DNA from: an uncultured Candidatus Entotheonella sp.
GTDB lineage: Bacteria > Tectomicrobia > Entotheonellia > Entotheonellales > Entotheonellaceae
DNA: 64,000 bases
Assembly: GCA_951828535.1 (NCBI GenBank)
Contig: OX639990.1
Coordinates: 3,553,905-3,617,904, forward strand
Direction of reading: 5' to 3'
Shown here: positions 8,274 through 21,019 of the stretch, one piece after another
How the letters are laid out: the number at the start of each line of letters is the position of its first letter
How positions within the stretch are numbered: position 1 is the stretch's first letter
Position numbers and translations under genes: made by a program
The notes under the pieces: generated by a model
Seen by the model: the letters and a program-made list of their open reading frames with translations, nothing else
What the model was told of the DNA's origin: nothing
Databases searched by the model: none

Positions 8274-8794
8274 TGGGTGGCGGCAGGCCGTGCCGCTTGG
8301 GTGAGACGGGGTTCAGCCTGCTGGAGTTGATCGCCGTGCTCGCCATCTTGGGGCTCGTGGCTGCGATTGGCACGCCCAACGTGGTGTCGTGGCTGGCCCG
8401 TCTGCGCTCACGTACCGTTGCCGATGAGGTGGTGTCCGTGCTGCAATCGGCGCGTCTGCAAGCCATCGCCCATAACACCCGCCTGCAGGTATGCCTGTAC
8501 AGCACCGCAACCCCGCATGACTTCCTGACCCTCCGTAGCCTCGACCCCCTGCAGCCCGACTGCCCCGCGCCGCCTGCAACGTCAAGCCCCGCCTACGGGG
8601 CATTCCGCCGCACGATGACCGACTTGCCGGGTGTCCGCATCAAGACGACGACCCGCCGGTCGTTCGTCTTTGGCCCGCGCGGGACGGCGGCCGCCGGCAG
8701 CTTCACCCTCGAAACCATCGCGGACGGCCATGCACGGAAAATCATCGTGGCCCCCAACGGCCGCGTCCGGTCCGAGGAAGCCAAGGCGGGATAA
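8273..8794 (+). CDS. Minor pseudopilin, FimT/GspH family
   Basis: A 173-residue type IV pilin-like protein starting at the ATG that overlaps the previous stop. It has a short positively charged leader ending in Gly, then FSLLELIAVLAILGLVAAI, the prepilin peptidase site with the conserved Glu at position +5 followed by the hydrophobic assembly helix. The body (VVSVLQSARLQAIAHNTRLQV) matches the GspH/FimT domain. It is the first of three minor pilin genes spaced by 3 bases, the order fimT-pilW-pilV being common for minor pilins that prime type IV pilus assembly. Confidence 0.85.
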   Translation: MGGGRPCRLGETGFSLLELIAVLAILGLVAAIGTPNVVSWLARLRSRTVADEVVSVLQSARLQAIAHNTRLQVCLYSTATPHDFLTLRSLDPLQPDCPAPPATSSPAYGAFRRTMTDLPGVRIKTTTRRSFVFGPRGTAAAGSFTLETIADGHARKIIVAPNGRVRSEEAKAG

Positions 8795-8797
8795 ATC

Positions 8798-9436
8798 TTG
8801 AAAGCCACCCTACGAGACCAGCACGGCTTCACCCTCATCGAGCTGCTGATTGCCCTCGCTGTTGGCTCGCTCGTCATGGGCGGCATCTACGGCGTTTTGG
8901 TGCAGCAGCGCAACGCCTATGCGCGGCATCAGCAGATGCTGGAAATGCGGCAAAACGTTCGCATGGGTCTCGACGTGATGGCCAACGACATCCGCATGGC
9001 CGGTTTTGATCCGACGGGAAACGCCGCCGCCGGCATCGTCACCGCCCAGGCCGATCTGATGCGCTTCACGATCGACCGCAACGGCAGCGGCACGATCGGT
9101 GACGCCGCGTTTGAAGACGTTGCCTACCGTGCCAGGTCCGGCAGTCTGCGCATCCAGTCGGTGCGGGAGAAGGCAGGCGGCTTTCAGGCGGTCGTCGACA
9201 CAATTCAGCGGCTGCGATTCTGCTACGTGTTGCCCAGCAACGATCCGCGGCTCCCCTGTGTGCCGCAGGTGCCGGCGGGACAGTTGCAAAACATCCGCGC
9301 CGTGCGCCTGACGCTCACCGCCAGAGCGTCGCACCGTGATCCGCAGCACGCGGAAAACGACGGCTATCGAACGCTCGAACGGGTCGCCACGGTGCAACTC
9401 AGGAATGTCGCCTTGACAGACGAGCCGGGATGGTGA
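8798..9436 (+). CDS. pilW: PilW-like minor pilin / type IV pilus assembly protein
   Basis: A 212-residue prepilin-like protein with a TTG start, three bases after the FimT-like gene. The leader ends HG, followed by FTLIELLIALAVGSLVMGG. The segment VRMGLDVMANDIRMAGFDP is the hallmark of the PilW family (N-methylation domain followed by the conserved D-I-R-M-A-G-Y/F block). Minor pilin PilW is needed for pilus assembly and is processed by PilD. The peptidase and major pilin genes are not in this window. Confidence 0.85.
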   Translation: MKATLRDQHGFTLIELLIALAVGSLVMGGIYGVLVQQRNAYARHQQMLEMRQNVRMGLDVMANDIRMAGFDPTGNAAAGIVTAQADLMRFTIDRNGSGTIGDAAFEDVAYRARSGSLRIQSVREKAGGFQAVVDTIQRLRFCYVLPSNDPRLPCVPQVPAGQLQNIRAVRLTLTARASHRDPQHAENDGYRTLERVATVQLRNVALTDEPGW

Positions 9437-9439
9437 CGG

Positions 9440-9958
9440 ATGCCGGACGAGGCAGCAAACAGGGGTCGGGAGCGCGGCTTCACGCTCATCGAGGTTATGG
9501 TAGCCGTGCTTCTGTTGGCCTTGGGACTGTCGGCATTGGCTGCGATGCAGATAACCGCGGTCACCATCAACGCCAGGGCCAACGGTATGACGCGGCTCCT
9601 CACGATGGCGCAGGAACGGCTGGAATTACTGCTCGCGCTTCCCTACAACCATCCGCATTTGCTGGACACGGCCGCAGGCGCCGCCAAGACGACCTATGAC
9701 GTCGCGCCCGGTGACGTCCCAGACGGTCATCGCGTGTATTGGTGCGTCAACGAGGGATTCCCGCGTCCCCAGCTCAAGACCATCGACGTCGTCGCGGCGC
9801 AATCTGGCGATGCCGCTGAGGACAGCAATCTGAACTGCGCCCTGGACGCCGGCGAGGACGCCAATGACAACGGTCGTCTCGACCAAGGCAGGCGGACGTT
9901 CGTGCTGTCGGGCGTACGGTCGGTCATCGGGGCGACGTATCTGGCGCCGCAAGATTAG
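9440..9958 (+). CDS. pilV: PilV/GspI-like minor pilin with calcium-loop-like insert
   Basis: A 172-residue prepilin with the cleavage motif RGFTLIEVMVAVLLLALGL; the helix and following ARANGMTRLLTMAQ stretch match PilV/GspI. It starts three bases after pilW. Near residues 132-152 it has DSNLNCALDAGEDANDNG and RLDQG, an Asp/Asn-rich pattern resembling calcium-binding EF-hand or dockerin-like loops, which is not usual in PilV. The last codons overlap the convergent Lon-like gene by 4 bases. No further minor pilins follow. Confidence 0.8.
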   Translation: MPDEAANRGRERGFTLIEVMVAVLLLALGLSALAAMQITAVTINARANGMTRLLTMAQERLELLLALPYNHPHLLDTAAGAAKTTYDVAPGDVPDGHRVYWCVNEGFPRPQLKTIDVVAAQSGDAAEDSNLNCALDAGEDANDNGRLDQGRRTFVLSGVRSVIGATYLAPQD

Positions 9959-12426
9959 GCAAGGCCGGATCGCCCCCCAGGCGGCGTCCGCAGAACGCCG
10001 TTGGTGGGGGCGCGGCGATGCTGGAAGGCGTACCACTGCTCGGCGTAGCGCCGCAGTTGGGCATCCACGCGGCCGTTCACCGTGCCGGCGTCGACACCCG
10101 TCAGAATGGGCAAGCCGTCGTCGATGGTGGGAATGAGGTAGAGATGGAACTGCTGGGCCGCCACGGCATCGACGACCTCTTGCTTGAGCATCAGGTCATC
10201 GACGTTTTGCGGCGGCAGCAGCACCCCTTGCGTGCCGGTCAGGCCCTGCCGCCGGCAGACGTCGAAAAAGACCTCGATTTTCTCGTTAACGCCGCCGATG
10301 GGCTGTATTTGTCCTTGTTGATTTACCGATCCGGTGACGGCGATGCCTTGATCGACCGGCAGATTGGCCAGCCCGGACAGCAACGCGTACACCTCGGCGG
10401 CTGAGGCGCTGTCGCCTGCCACCCCGTCATACGACTGCTCGATGCACAGGCTGGCGCTGAGAATCAGGGGTTTATCCTGCCCGTAAGCGCGCCGCAGGTA
10501 GCCGCTGAGGATGAGAATGCCTTTGTGATGGACGGCATCGCTCAGTTCCACCTCGCGTTCGATGTTGACGATGCCCGCGTCGCCCATCGAGGTGACCGCG
10601 GTAATGCGCATCGGGCAGCCGAAGGTGGTGCCGTCGGCCAGTTCGTATACCGACAGGCCATTCACTTGGCCGACAACGGCGCCGCGGGTGGTCAGTAGCA
10701 AAAGGTCCTCGTCGATCATTTCGTAGATCTGCTCGGCGGTCAGGTTCAGCCGCTCCTGCCGCGCCAGTAGCGCCCGCTCCACGGCCGCCGCGGTGATCAT
10801 CGCCGTGCCGTCCTTGCCGGCCCAATAATTCGCCTCCCGCGCCACGTCGGCCATAACGTCCAGACAGGCGCTGATTTTGCTCTGGCGTCCGGCAGTGCGC
10901 ACACCCCACTCGACCAACGCCGCTACGGCCTCGCGGTCACACGGACGCAACCCCGCTTCGCGGCAGATGCGGCTGAGGAAACCGGCAACTTGCAGGACGG
11001 TTTCGTGCTGGCGCGGCAGCGTGGTATCGAAGTCGGCTTTGACCTTGAACAAGCGGCTGAAATTGGCGTCTTCGTAGGCCAGTTGCTGGTAGAGGTCCTC
11101 ATCGCCGAGCAGGATGACCTTCACGTCGCACGGAACCGCATCCGGCCTCAGCGGCGTCGTTGGCACCAGGGTATGGTGATCGATGGACTGGATGTCCGCC
11201 CTGCCGTGGCGCAGCAGGCGTTTCAGCGTTGACCAGACCAGGGGGTCGTACAGGGCCTCCTGGGCGCGAAAGACGAGGTAGCCGCCGTTGGCACGGTGGA
11301 TGGCTCCGGCGCGGATGCCCATGAAGTCGCTGCGCCAGGCGCCGCCGTGCTCGACCGCGGGCTCGATGGCGCCAAACAGGTTCTTGTAGGTCGGCGAGGC
11401 TTCAAAGACCAACGGGCGGCCCGTCCTGTCGCCGTGGTCAACGATGACGTTGACCTGAAAGTCATGGAACGGCTCCTCGTCGTCATACGGTGACCGCGCG
11501 GGCTCCCTGTCGGACGCCGCCGGGAGACCAGAATGAAAGCGCTCGCACTCCTCGTTCAGAGCCTCTTCCGCGTCCTGCAGGTAGCGTTTCACACCCGCTG
11601 CGTCAAACACCTTCTCGACCTCGGCTACGGCCTCCCGGATGACCGGCTTTAACGCGGCGCGCTCCAGCGTTCGCAGGTCCTCCTGCATCTTCTGGCGCAG
11701 TTCGCCCAGCTCGGCCAACACGTCGGCGCTGGCCGCGTTTAGCGTGTCCTGTCGGGCGCGCAGATCGCGGAAGCGGGTGATGTCGAAGCCGCCGCCATCG
11801 ACACGGTCTTCCAGTTCCGCCATGGGCGTCAGACGTCCCTCGATCACTGGCGCCACTTCCGCCGCCAGCGCCAAGTCCAGCCCCTGCCAAATCAGGCCGA
11901 AGGCCGGCGCCAGGCGCGCCTCGAGTTGCGCCACCAGCCGCTGTTCGCGCCGCTGATACCGGTCCAGGCAGCGAGCCTTTCGGTGCTGGCAGTCGGCGCC
12001 TGCCAACGCCTTCGGCATGCTCTCCTTAAGGCCGTCGATCAAAGCCTGCATGGACTTTTTCAACGCCACGCCCTGTCCCGCCGGAAGCACTAAAAGGCGC
12101 GGGCATTCCGGGCTCTTGAAGCCATACACATAACACAGGTCCGGCGGCCTCGCCTCGGGGTCCTGAAGCTGCGCCGCGATCTGCCGCACCGCCGCCAGCT
12201 TGCCCGTACCGGCGTCGCCGGAAACGTACACGTTGTACCCGGCGTGGTTGATCTCCATGCCGAGCAGCAGCGCCTTGCGGGCGCGCTCCTGGCCGATCAA
12301 GCCCGCCTCCGGCGCCACGTCATCAGTGCTCGCGAAGGGAAGGCTTTCGGGGTCGCACCGCCACCGCAGTCTGGCGATCGGCACCTCGGGAAACGCCGCC
12401 GTGTCGTGCCTGTCGATTGGGCTCAC
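9955..12426 (-). CDS. Lon-like (S16) AAA protease, LonC/YcbZ type
   Basis: An 823-residue ATP-dependent protease of the Lon-related family that lacks the classical Lon N-domain. I chose GTG at 12426 because GGAGG lies four bases upstream; a TTG at 12465 is also in frame. The S16 protease site is intact: Ser673 in GDSASAAEVYALL and Lys716 in NEKIEVF, 43 residues apart as in Lon. The nucleotide-binding motif reads GDAGTGKLAA, with Leu where Thr/Ser normally coordinates magnesium. A central segment GAIHRANGGYLVF is the typical AAA block of this family. It is convergent with the minor pilin genes and divergent from sat-cysC. Confidence 0.85.
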   Translation of the reverse strand: MSPIDRHDTAAFPEVPIARLRWRCDPESLPFASTDDVAPEAGLIGQERARKALLLGMEINHAGYNVYVSGDAGTGKLAAVRQIAAQLQDPEARPPDLCYVYGFKSPECPRLLVLPAGQGVALKKSMQALIDGLKESMPKALAGADCQHRKARCLDRYQRREQRLVAQLEARLAPAFGLIWQGLDLALAAEVAPVIEGRLTPMAELEDRVDGGGFDITRFRDLRARQDTLNAASADVLAELGELRQKMQEDLRTLERAALKPVIREAVAEVEKVFDAAGVKRYLQDAEEALNEECERFHSGLPAASDREPARSPYDDEEPFHDFQVNVIVDHGDRTGRPLVFEASPTYKNLFGAIEPAVEHGGAWRSDFMGIRAGAIHRANGGYLVFRAQEALYDPLVWSTLKRLLRHGRADIQSIDHHTLVPTTPLRPDAVPCDVKVILLGDEDLYQQLAYEDANFSRLFKVKADFDTTLPRQHETVLQVAGFLSRICREAGLRPCDREAVAALVEWGVRTAGRQSKISACLDVMADVAREANYWAGKDGTAMITAAAVERALLARQERLNLTAEQIYEMIDEDLLLLTTRGAVVGQVNGLSVYELADGTTFGCPMRITAVTSMGDAGIVNIEREVELSDAVHHKGILILSGYLRRAYGQDKPLILSASLCIEQSYDGVAGDSASAAEVYALLSGLANLPVDQGIAVTGSVNQQGQIQPIGGVNEKIEVFFDVCRRQGLTGTQGVLLPPQNVDDLMLKQEVVDAVAAQQFHLYLIPTIDDGLPILTGVDAGTVNGRVDAQLRRYAEQWYAFQHRRAPTNGVLRTPPGGRSGLA

Positions 12427-12458
12427 ACTGCCTCCGAAGATGGCTGCCAAAACTTTGA

Positions 12459-14363
<1,905 letters not shown>

Positions 14364-14408
14364 GCGGGTAGGGCGGCGCGGCGGAGCGAGACCTGTCAGG
14401 AGAAGGCG

Positions 14409-15293
14409 ATGGTTAAGACGTCGTCCGAAGTGGCGGTGGGACTCATCCAGATGCAGGCTGAGGTGGACCCGCGGGCGAACGTGCAGCGGGCCGTCAGCGC
14501 TATCCGCGATGCCGCGGCGCAGGGCGCGCAGATCATCTGCTTGCAGGAGTTGTTCAGCACGCCCTATTTCTGCCAGACGGAGGACCTCGGCCCGTTTGCC
14601 CTGGCGGAGCCCATTCCGGGCCCGACGACCGACGCCCTGGGAGGGCTGGCCGGGGAACTGGGAGTCGTGCTGATCGTGCCGCTGTTCGAACAGCGGACGC
14701 GCGGCCTGTATCACAACAGCGCGGTGGTGTTCGACGCCGACGGTGCCCGCCTCGGGACCTACCGGAAGATGCACATTCCCGACGACCCGGCGTACTACGA
14801 GAAGTTCTACTTCACGCCGGGCGACCTCGGTTTTCGAACGTTCAAAACCCGCTACGCTGACATCGGCGTGCTGATCTGCTGGGACCAGTGGTTCCCCGAG
14901 GCGGCGCGCCTGGTGGCCCTTTCCGGCGCCGACATCCTGTTTTATCCCACTGCCATTGGCTGGCACGACGATGAGACGGCCGAGGTGCGCCGCACGCAGC
15001 ACGAGGCTTGGGAACTCGTGCAACGCAGCCACGCCATTACCAACGGGGTCTACGCCGCCGCCGTGAACCGCGTCGGGCGCGAGGGCACGGTGACGTTCTG
15101 GGGCGCCTCGTTCCTGGCCGCGCCGGACGGCAGCCTGGTGGCCCGCGCCGCGCACGATGGGGAAGCCATCGTGGTCGCCAGGTGTGATCTGGACACCGTC
15201 GATACCATGCGCCAGCAATGGCCCTTTCTGCGTGACCGCCGTATCGATACGTACGGGGCGCTCACCGCCCGGTTTCTCGACAATGATGCCTGA
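14409..15293 (+). CDS. aguB: N-carbamoylputrescine amidase
   Basis: A 294-residue nitrilase-superfamily amidase with the catalytic triad Glu47 (LQELFST), Lys120 (YRKMHIPDD) and Cys157 (LICWDQWFPE). The sequence YFCQTED and the HEAWELVQRSHAI stretch are typical of AguB. It hydrolyses N-carbamoylputrescine to putrescine, CO2 and ammonia. Its stop overlaps the start of the agmatine deiminase gene, which makes its substrate, so the two form one polyamine operon. Confidence 0.93.
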   Translation: MVKTSSEVAVGLIQMQAEVDPRANVQRAVSAIRDAAAQGAQIICLQELFSTPYFCQTEDLGPFALAEPIPGPTTDALGGLAGELGVVLIVPLFEQRTRGLYHNSAVVFDADGARLGTYRKMHIPDDPAYYEKFYFTPGDLGFRTFKTRYADIGVLICWDQWFPEAARLVALSGADILFYPTAIGWHDDETAEVRRTQHEAWELVQRSHAITNGVYAAAVNRVGREGTVTFWGASFLAAPDGSLVARAAHDGEAIVVARCDLDTVDTMRQQWPFLRDRRIDTYGALTARFLDNDA

Positions 15294-16341
15294 TACCCCC
15301 GCCGCCCTGGGCTACCGGATGCCGGCGGAGTGGGAGCCGCACGCCGCCACCTGGCTGGCCTGGCCGCATAACGAAGACACCTGGCCGGGACGCCTGCCGC
15401 AGGTCCGGGACATCTTCCTCGACATGATCGAGGCATTGCACCAGGACGAAACGGTGCACCTGCTGGTCAACGACGCGGCCACCGCCGATCAGGTGGGGCA
15501 CCGGATACATGATCGCGGTCTCGATGCACGCGCCATCAGGTTGCACGAAATACCCACCGCCGACGCCTGGCTGCGCGACAGTGGCCCTATTTTCCTCACG
15601 AGCGTCGACCCGCAGCCGCCTTTGGCCGCAAGCGCCTGGAGGTTCAACGCCTGGGGCGGCAAATACGACGACTTGCAGGCCGACGCCGGCCTATCGCAAC
15701 GCATCGCCTCGCGCCTCGGCGTGCCGTGTTTCGAGCCCGGCATGGTCCTCGAAGGCGGCGCCATCGACGTCAACGGTAGCGGCGCCTGTCTGACCACCGA
15801 GCAGTGTCTGCTGCATCCGAATCGTAACCCCGGGTTGCGGCGCGCTGACATTGAGCGCCATCTTGGCGCCACCCTCGGCGTTTGCCATGTCATCTGGCTC
15901 GGCCGCGGCATTGTTGGGGACGATACCGATGGGCACGTCGATGACGTGGCGCGATTCGTCGGCCCGGACACGGTGGTCTGCGCCCTGGAAACCGACCCGC
16001 AGGACGCCAACTTCGTGCCCCTGCAGGACAATTTCCGACGCCTGAAGGCGGCCACCGACGGGCGTGGCCGGCTCCTCGACGTGGCGCCCCTTCCTATGCC
16101 GGGGTGCGTCGGCGCCCCACCAGAGCGCCTGCCAGCCAGCTACGCCAACTTCTACGTCGGCAACGGCGCCGTACTGGTGCCCACCTACGACCATCCCAAC
16201 GACGACCCCGCGCTGCGCACCCTGCAGGACCTCTTTCCCGGCCGCCGCGTCGTCGGCATTGCCTGCGAGCCGCTCGTCTGGGGGCTTGGCGCCATCCACT
16301 GCGTGACCCAACAACAACCGGCTGTTGCCAGCAAGCCTTGA
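15283..16341 (+). CDS. aguA: Agmatine deiminase
   Basis: A 352-residue agmatine deiminase starting at one of two adjacent ATG codons (15283 or 15286) that overlap the end of aguB. YRMPAEWEPHAATWLAWPH is the signature N-terminus, LRDSGPIFL carries active-site acidic residues, and Cys340 in GLGAIHCVTQQQP is the nucleophile. It converts agmatine to N-carbamoylputrescine and ammonia. With AguB it gives putrescine from arginine-derived agmatine; no arginine decarboxylase gene is in the window. Confidence 0.95.
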   Translation: MMPDTPAALGYRMPAEWEPHAATWLAWPHNEDTWPGRLPQVRDIFLDMIEALHQDETVHLLVNDAATADQVGHRIHDRGLDARAIRLHEIPTADAWLRDSGPIFLTSVDPQPPLAASAWRFNAWGGKYDDLQADAGLSQRIASRLGVPCFEPGMVLEGGAIDVNGSGACLTTEQCLLHPNRNPGLRRADIERHLGATLGVCHVIWLGRGIVGDDTDGHVDDVARFVGPDTVVCALETDPQDANFVPLQDNFRRLKAATDGRGRLLDVAPLPMPGCVGAPPERLPASYANFYVGNGAVLVPTYDHPNDDPALRTLQDLFPGRRVVGIACEPLVWGLGAIHCVTQQQPAVASKP

Positions 16342-16363
16342 ATTTTTCACCCCGATTCAAGGC
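16335..16363 (+). terminator. Hairpin at the 3' end of aguA
   Basis: GCCTTGAA (16335-16342) and TTCAAGGC (16356-16363) form a perfect 8-base stem with a 13-base loop; the aguA stop codon lies in the left arm. No T-run follows, so it may be a weak terminator or an mRNA-end hairpin. Confidence 0.3.
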
Positions 16364-16384
16364 CTGCCAGCTATGGAGTGATCC

Positions 16385-18466
<2,082 letters not shown>

Positions 18467-18549
18467 GGAGGGGGAATGCGGAGGTGATCGCATTTGGGCG
18501 TAGAGCACTTCCGTATCTGATCGAACTATGAGGGAACTGGCGGCTTCGC

Positions 18550-18655
18550 GTAAGTCGGATCAGCCGTAGGCGTAATCCGGTAGCAGGAGCCTGCGTGGCG
18601 TGGTGGAATGTCGGATTACGCTTCGCTAATCCGACCTGCATGAATATGGGCTCAT
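18550..18655. repeat. Dispersed palindromic repeat, copy A
   Basis: The core GTCGGATTA-(8 bases)-TAATCCGAC at 18610-18635 is a perfect 9-base-arm hairpin, preceded by GGCGTAATCCGG and GTGGCGTGGTGGAAT. The same layout recurs near 44620-44712, and the core near 59807-59832. The rest of the 18467-18929 gap has no convincing gene; small frames here mostly translate the repeat. Confidence 0.7.
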
Positions 18656-18929
18656 TCTGGGACCTGCCCGCCGTCGGTTTACGGCCGCTGCGAAGCGCTT
18701 GCGGGCGGTGGCGAGCGCTGAGCGTTTGTTTAGGGAGGTCCGCATGAACGAGCTTGCGTTGGGCCTGTATTTCTCGGCTTTCTTGGCATGTCTGGCGCTG
18801 CATCGCATGATACGACAAGCCTGCGCGGCACTTCCTTGCGACCGTCACCATCAGGGCGTACCAGAAAGCGTGGGCCATTCAGGCAGCGGGTGGGTGAATG
18901 CCCTCCCAGCGCAGGCCCGCCTGTTGGCT

Positions 18930-19316
18930 CTATGCTTTTGCAGCAACCGCCTCGATCTCAAGCAGAAACTCGCCTCTCACCAAGCCGGCGCCGGTTAGCA
19001 GCATCGATGCCGGCCGCGCATCCCCCAGGAAGCGCGATCGGACCTTGACATAATCCGGGATATCCCGCTCGTGCAGCAGATAGTGGGTCACTTTGACCAA
19101 ATCGTCGACCATCATTCCCGCCGATTCCAGCATGTTGACGATGTGGCCCCAGGCCAGCTCGGCTTGACCGGTAATGTCGGCCGGTAAGCTGCCATCCAGG
19201 GCAAGGCCCGGCGTTCCCGAGGTGAACAGCCACCGTGCGCCCGGCGGCACTTCAATGGCGTCGCTGTAGCTGCCGATCTGCGCGGCAACCCCAACATTGT
19301 GAACGACGTTGTGCAT
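18930..19316 (-). CDS. RidA (YjgF/YER057c/UK114) family protein
   Basis: A 128-residue RidA-type protein. ATG at 19316 is preferred because AAAGGA lies eight bases upstream; two further in-frame starts lie upstream. The fold landmarks are GTPGLALDGSLPADITGQAELAW, with its strand-helix, and the C-terminal GDARPASMLLTGAG and FLLEIEAVAAK. The Arg in DARPAS matches the conserved substrate-binding arginine. Canonical RidA deaminates reactive enamines and imines; the LFTSGTPGL pocket differs enough that this may be a sub-family with another role. Confidence 0.82.
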   Translation of the reverse strand: MHNVVHNVGVAAQIGSYSDAIEVPPGARWLFTSGTPGLALDGSLPADITGQAELAWGHIVNMLESAGMMVDDLVKVTHYLLHERDIPDYVKVRSRFLGDARPASMLLTGAGLVRGEFLLEIEAVAAKA

Positions 19317-19672
19317 CACGCTCATCCTTTCTTGATCCGTTTCCCGATCCGTCGACTGGTGAATCCGGATACCGATACTCGGGTGTCCGACATGGCCGTC
19401 GTCGTCAGAATTTCCTCGACCCCCCGCCAATGCCCCTGAAACGGCATGAGTTCTCTTTTATCTTGTCGTCTCACCATTTGCAATCTCAACATCCAGGGTA
19501 AGCGCATATGGCATCATCCGGCTAACACCTGCGGCTAATCCGATCTACGTGAATGTGCGCTCGTCCTGTAACATGTTCCGTGATTGCTCACCTTCAGCGT
19601 CCGGTGTCCTGGGACCGGTTGGTTGAGATGGATCAGAGAATCGACAAGAACCTTCCGACAAAGGAATCGTCT
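19317..19672. other. Intergenic region between divergent ridA-like and amidohydrolase genes
   Basis: About 350 bases that must hold both promoters. It includes a partial copy of the dispersed repeat (19531-19570: GGCTAATCCGATCTACG then TGAATGTGCGCTCGT), which shares its right flank with copy A near 18628-18655. No gene was recognised. Confidence 0.4.
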
Positions 19673-20776
19673 ATGAAGAGCACCGTACGAAGAACGTCTT
19701 TTGTCCTTCTTCTGATAAGTGCCATTGTGGCTGCAGGTTGCGCCTCGGCGCCAACACTGACGGCGTTCAAGACGGATCGCGCCCCGTGTTATGACCGCTC
19801 AACTCAACCCCAAACTTCGGTCGTGGATGCCCACCTACACTTCCGGCCGTTTGGAGGCCATGCGCTCCCGTTCGAGGAGGTTGTTTCATACCTGGAAAAG
19901 ACGGGCGTGCGGTTCGTGAACGTTTATGGCATTGGGCAGATGCTTCCGGTGTCGTCGCCCTGTACCTACTACCTGGACTGTCCAGGCACGCCGGTGACAC
20001 CCACGCTGAAGAACGATTTCGTCAATGCCGCCAATTACGTGCTGAAGGCTCCGCCGGGCCTCCACATGACGCTCTCGATGACGTTCCCGGACTTGTCGCA
20101 ACCGGCGTCTATTCTTCCCGGCATGCAACTCCTGGAAAGAGAATATCCGGGCATGTTCAAGTGGATGGGCGAAGTCAACATGGTCAAGCAGGCGTTGTTC
20201 AACAATGGACATCAGCCCGTTCCGCGAGGCAAGCTCGCACAATGGGGATCCTTCATGAACGAGCTTCGGCAACGGGACGCCCCACTGGCGGTTCACGCGG
20301 ATTTGGGGAACGACGAGAATCCAACGAAATTCCTGCCGTTGATCGAGGAAATGCTGCGTCTGTATCCTGACAACAAGATCATCTGGATGCATATGGGGCT
20401 GTCCAAGGAGCTTACAAGCATAAATGCTGCGCTGCACATCCAGACGATGAAGTCGCTGCTGGATCGGTTTCCGAATTTGATGGTGGATTTATCCTGGCGA
20501 GTTATCGACGACCACTACTTCTCAAAGCCGGACAAGCGGGCGCTCTATGTTCCGTTCTTGAACGAATACGCTGAGCGGTTCCTTCCTGGAACGGACTTCG
20601 TTGCTTCAGCGAACAAGACCTTCGAGGTCTATCGGGGAGAGCTACGCGTCACCAGTCGGATCCATCGTTACCTGGACGACAACGCGTTTCGGAATATCGC
20701 CTTGGGTCAGAACTACTTTCGCCTGCTGGGTCTGGATTACACGGCTCCCCCAGTGTGTACGGCTCAACAGCGGTGA
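19673..20776 (+). CDS. Amidohydrolase-family lipoprotein
   Basis: A 367-residue exported protein starting at ATG 19673 with AAGGA upstream. The signal peptide ends in the lipobox IVAAGC, so the mature protein should be lipid-anchored. The body looks like a metal-dependent TIM-barrel hydrolase (amidohydrolase 2 type): HLH in VVDAHLHFRPFGG, then APLAVHADLGND, then IIWMHMGLSKE and a late Asp in FLPGTDFVAS, the expected ligand series. Substrate is unknown. It stands alone between repeat-rich intergenic regions. Confidence 0.75.
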   Translation: MKSTVRRTSFVLLLISAIVAAGCASAPTLTAFKTDRAPCYDRSTQPQTSVVDAHLHFRPFGGHALPFEEVVSYLEKTGVRFVNVYGIGQMLPVSSPCTYYLDCPGTPVTPTLKNDFVNAANYVLKAPPGLHMTLSMTFPDLSQPASILPGMQLLEREYPGMFKWMGEVNMVKQALFNNGHQPVPRGKLAQWGSFMNELRQRDAPLAVHADLGNDENPTKFLPLIEEMLRLYPDNKIIWMHMGLSKELTSINAALHIQTMKSLLDRFPNLMVDLSWRVIDDHYFSKPDKRALYVPFLNEYAERFLPGTDFVASANKTFEVYRGELRVTSRIHRYLDDNAFRNIALGQNYFRLLGLDYTAPPVCTAQQR

Positions 20777-20948
20777 TGTGGCAAGTCGTAAGGAGGTCCT
20801 TTCCTCGAACAGGATCTGATTTTTCGCCCATCTCATCTTTGTACGAACTGCAGTTGGGCTGCGGGATGATCCGGGCGGACAATGCCGTGGAAATCGTCAT
20901 TCGAGAACCCCGTTCAAAGCGACGGGGATCCTCTTCCTGGGGAAATTT

Positions 20949-20990
20949 TGCTCCCTCTCCCTTGGGAGAGGGTTGGGGTGAGGGGGGGAG
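20949..20990. repeat. Dispersed CCCTCTCCC/GGGAGAGGG palindromic repeat
   Basis: GCTCCCTCTCCCTTGGGAGA, then GGGTTGGGGTGAGGGGGG: CCCTCTCCC and GGGAGAGGG form a hairpin. The same motif occurs twice between argB and argF (42299-42402). The remaining part of the 20777-21019 gap shows no gene. Confidence 0.6.
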
Positions 20991-21019
20991 TTCAAAGTGA
21001 GACACTACCCGGCGAGCCG

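Noticed and set aside
18699-18998. Small ORF on the plus strand with a good AGGGAGG before ATG 18744
   Set aside because: The product resembles nothing, runs antisense into the RidA gene and lies in a repeat-rich gap; not supported as a gene.
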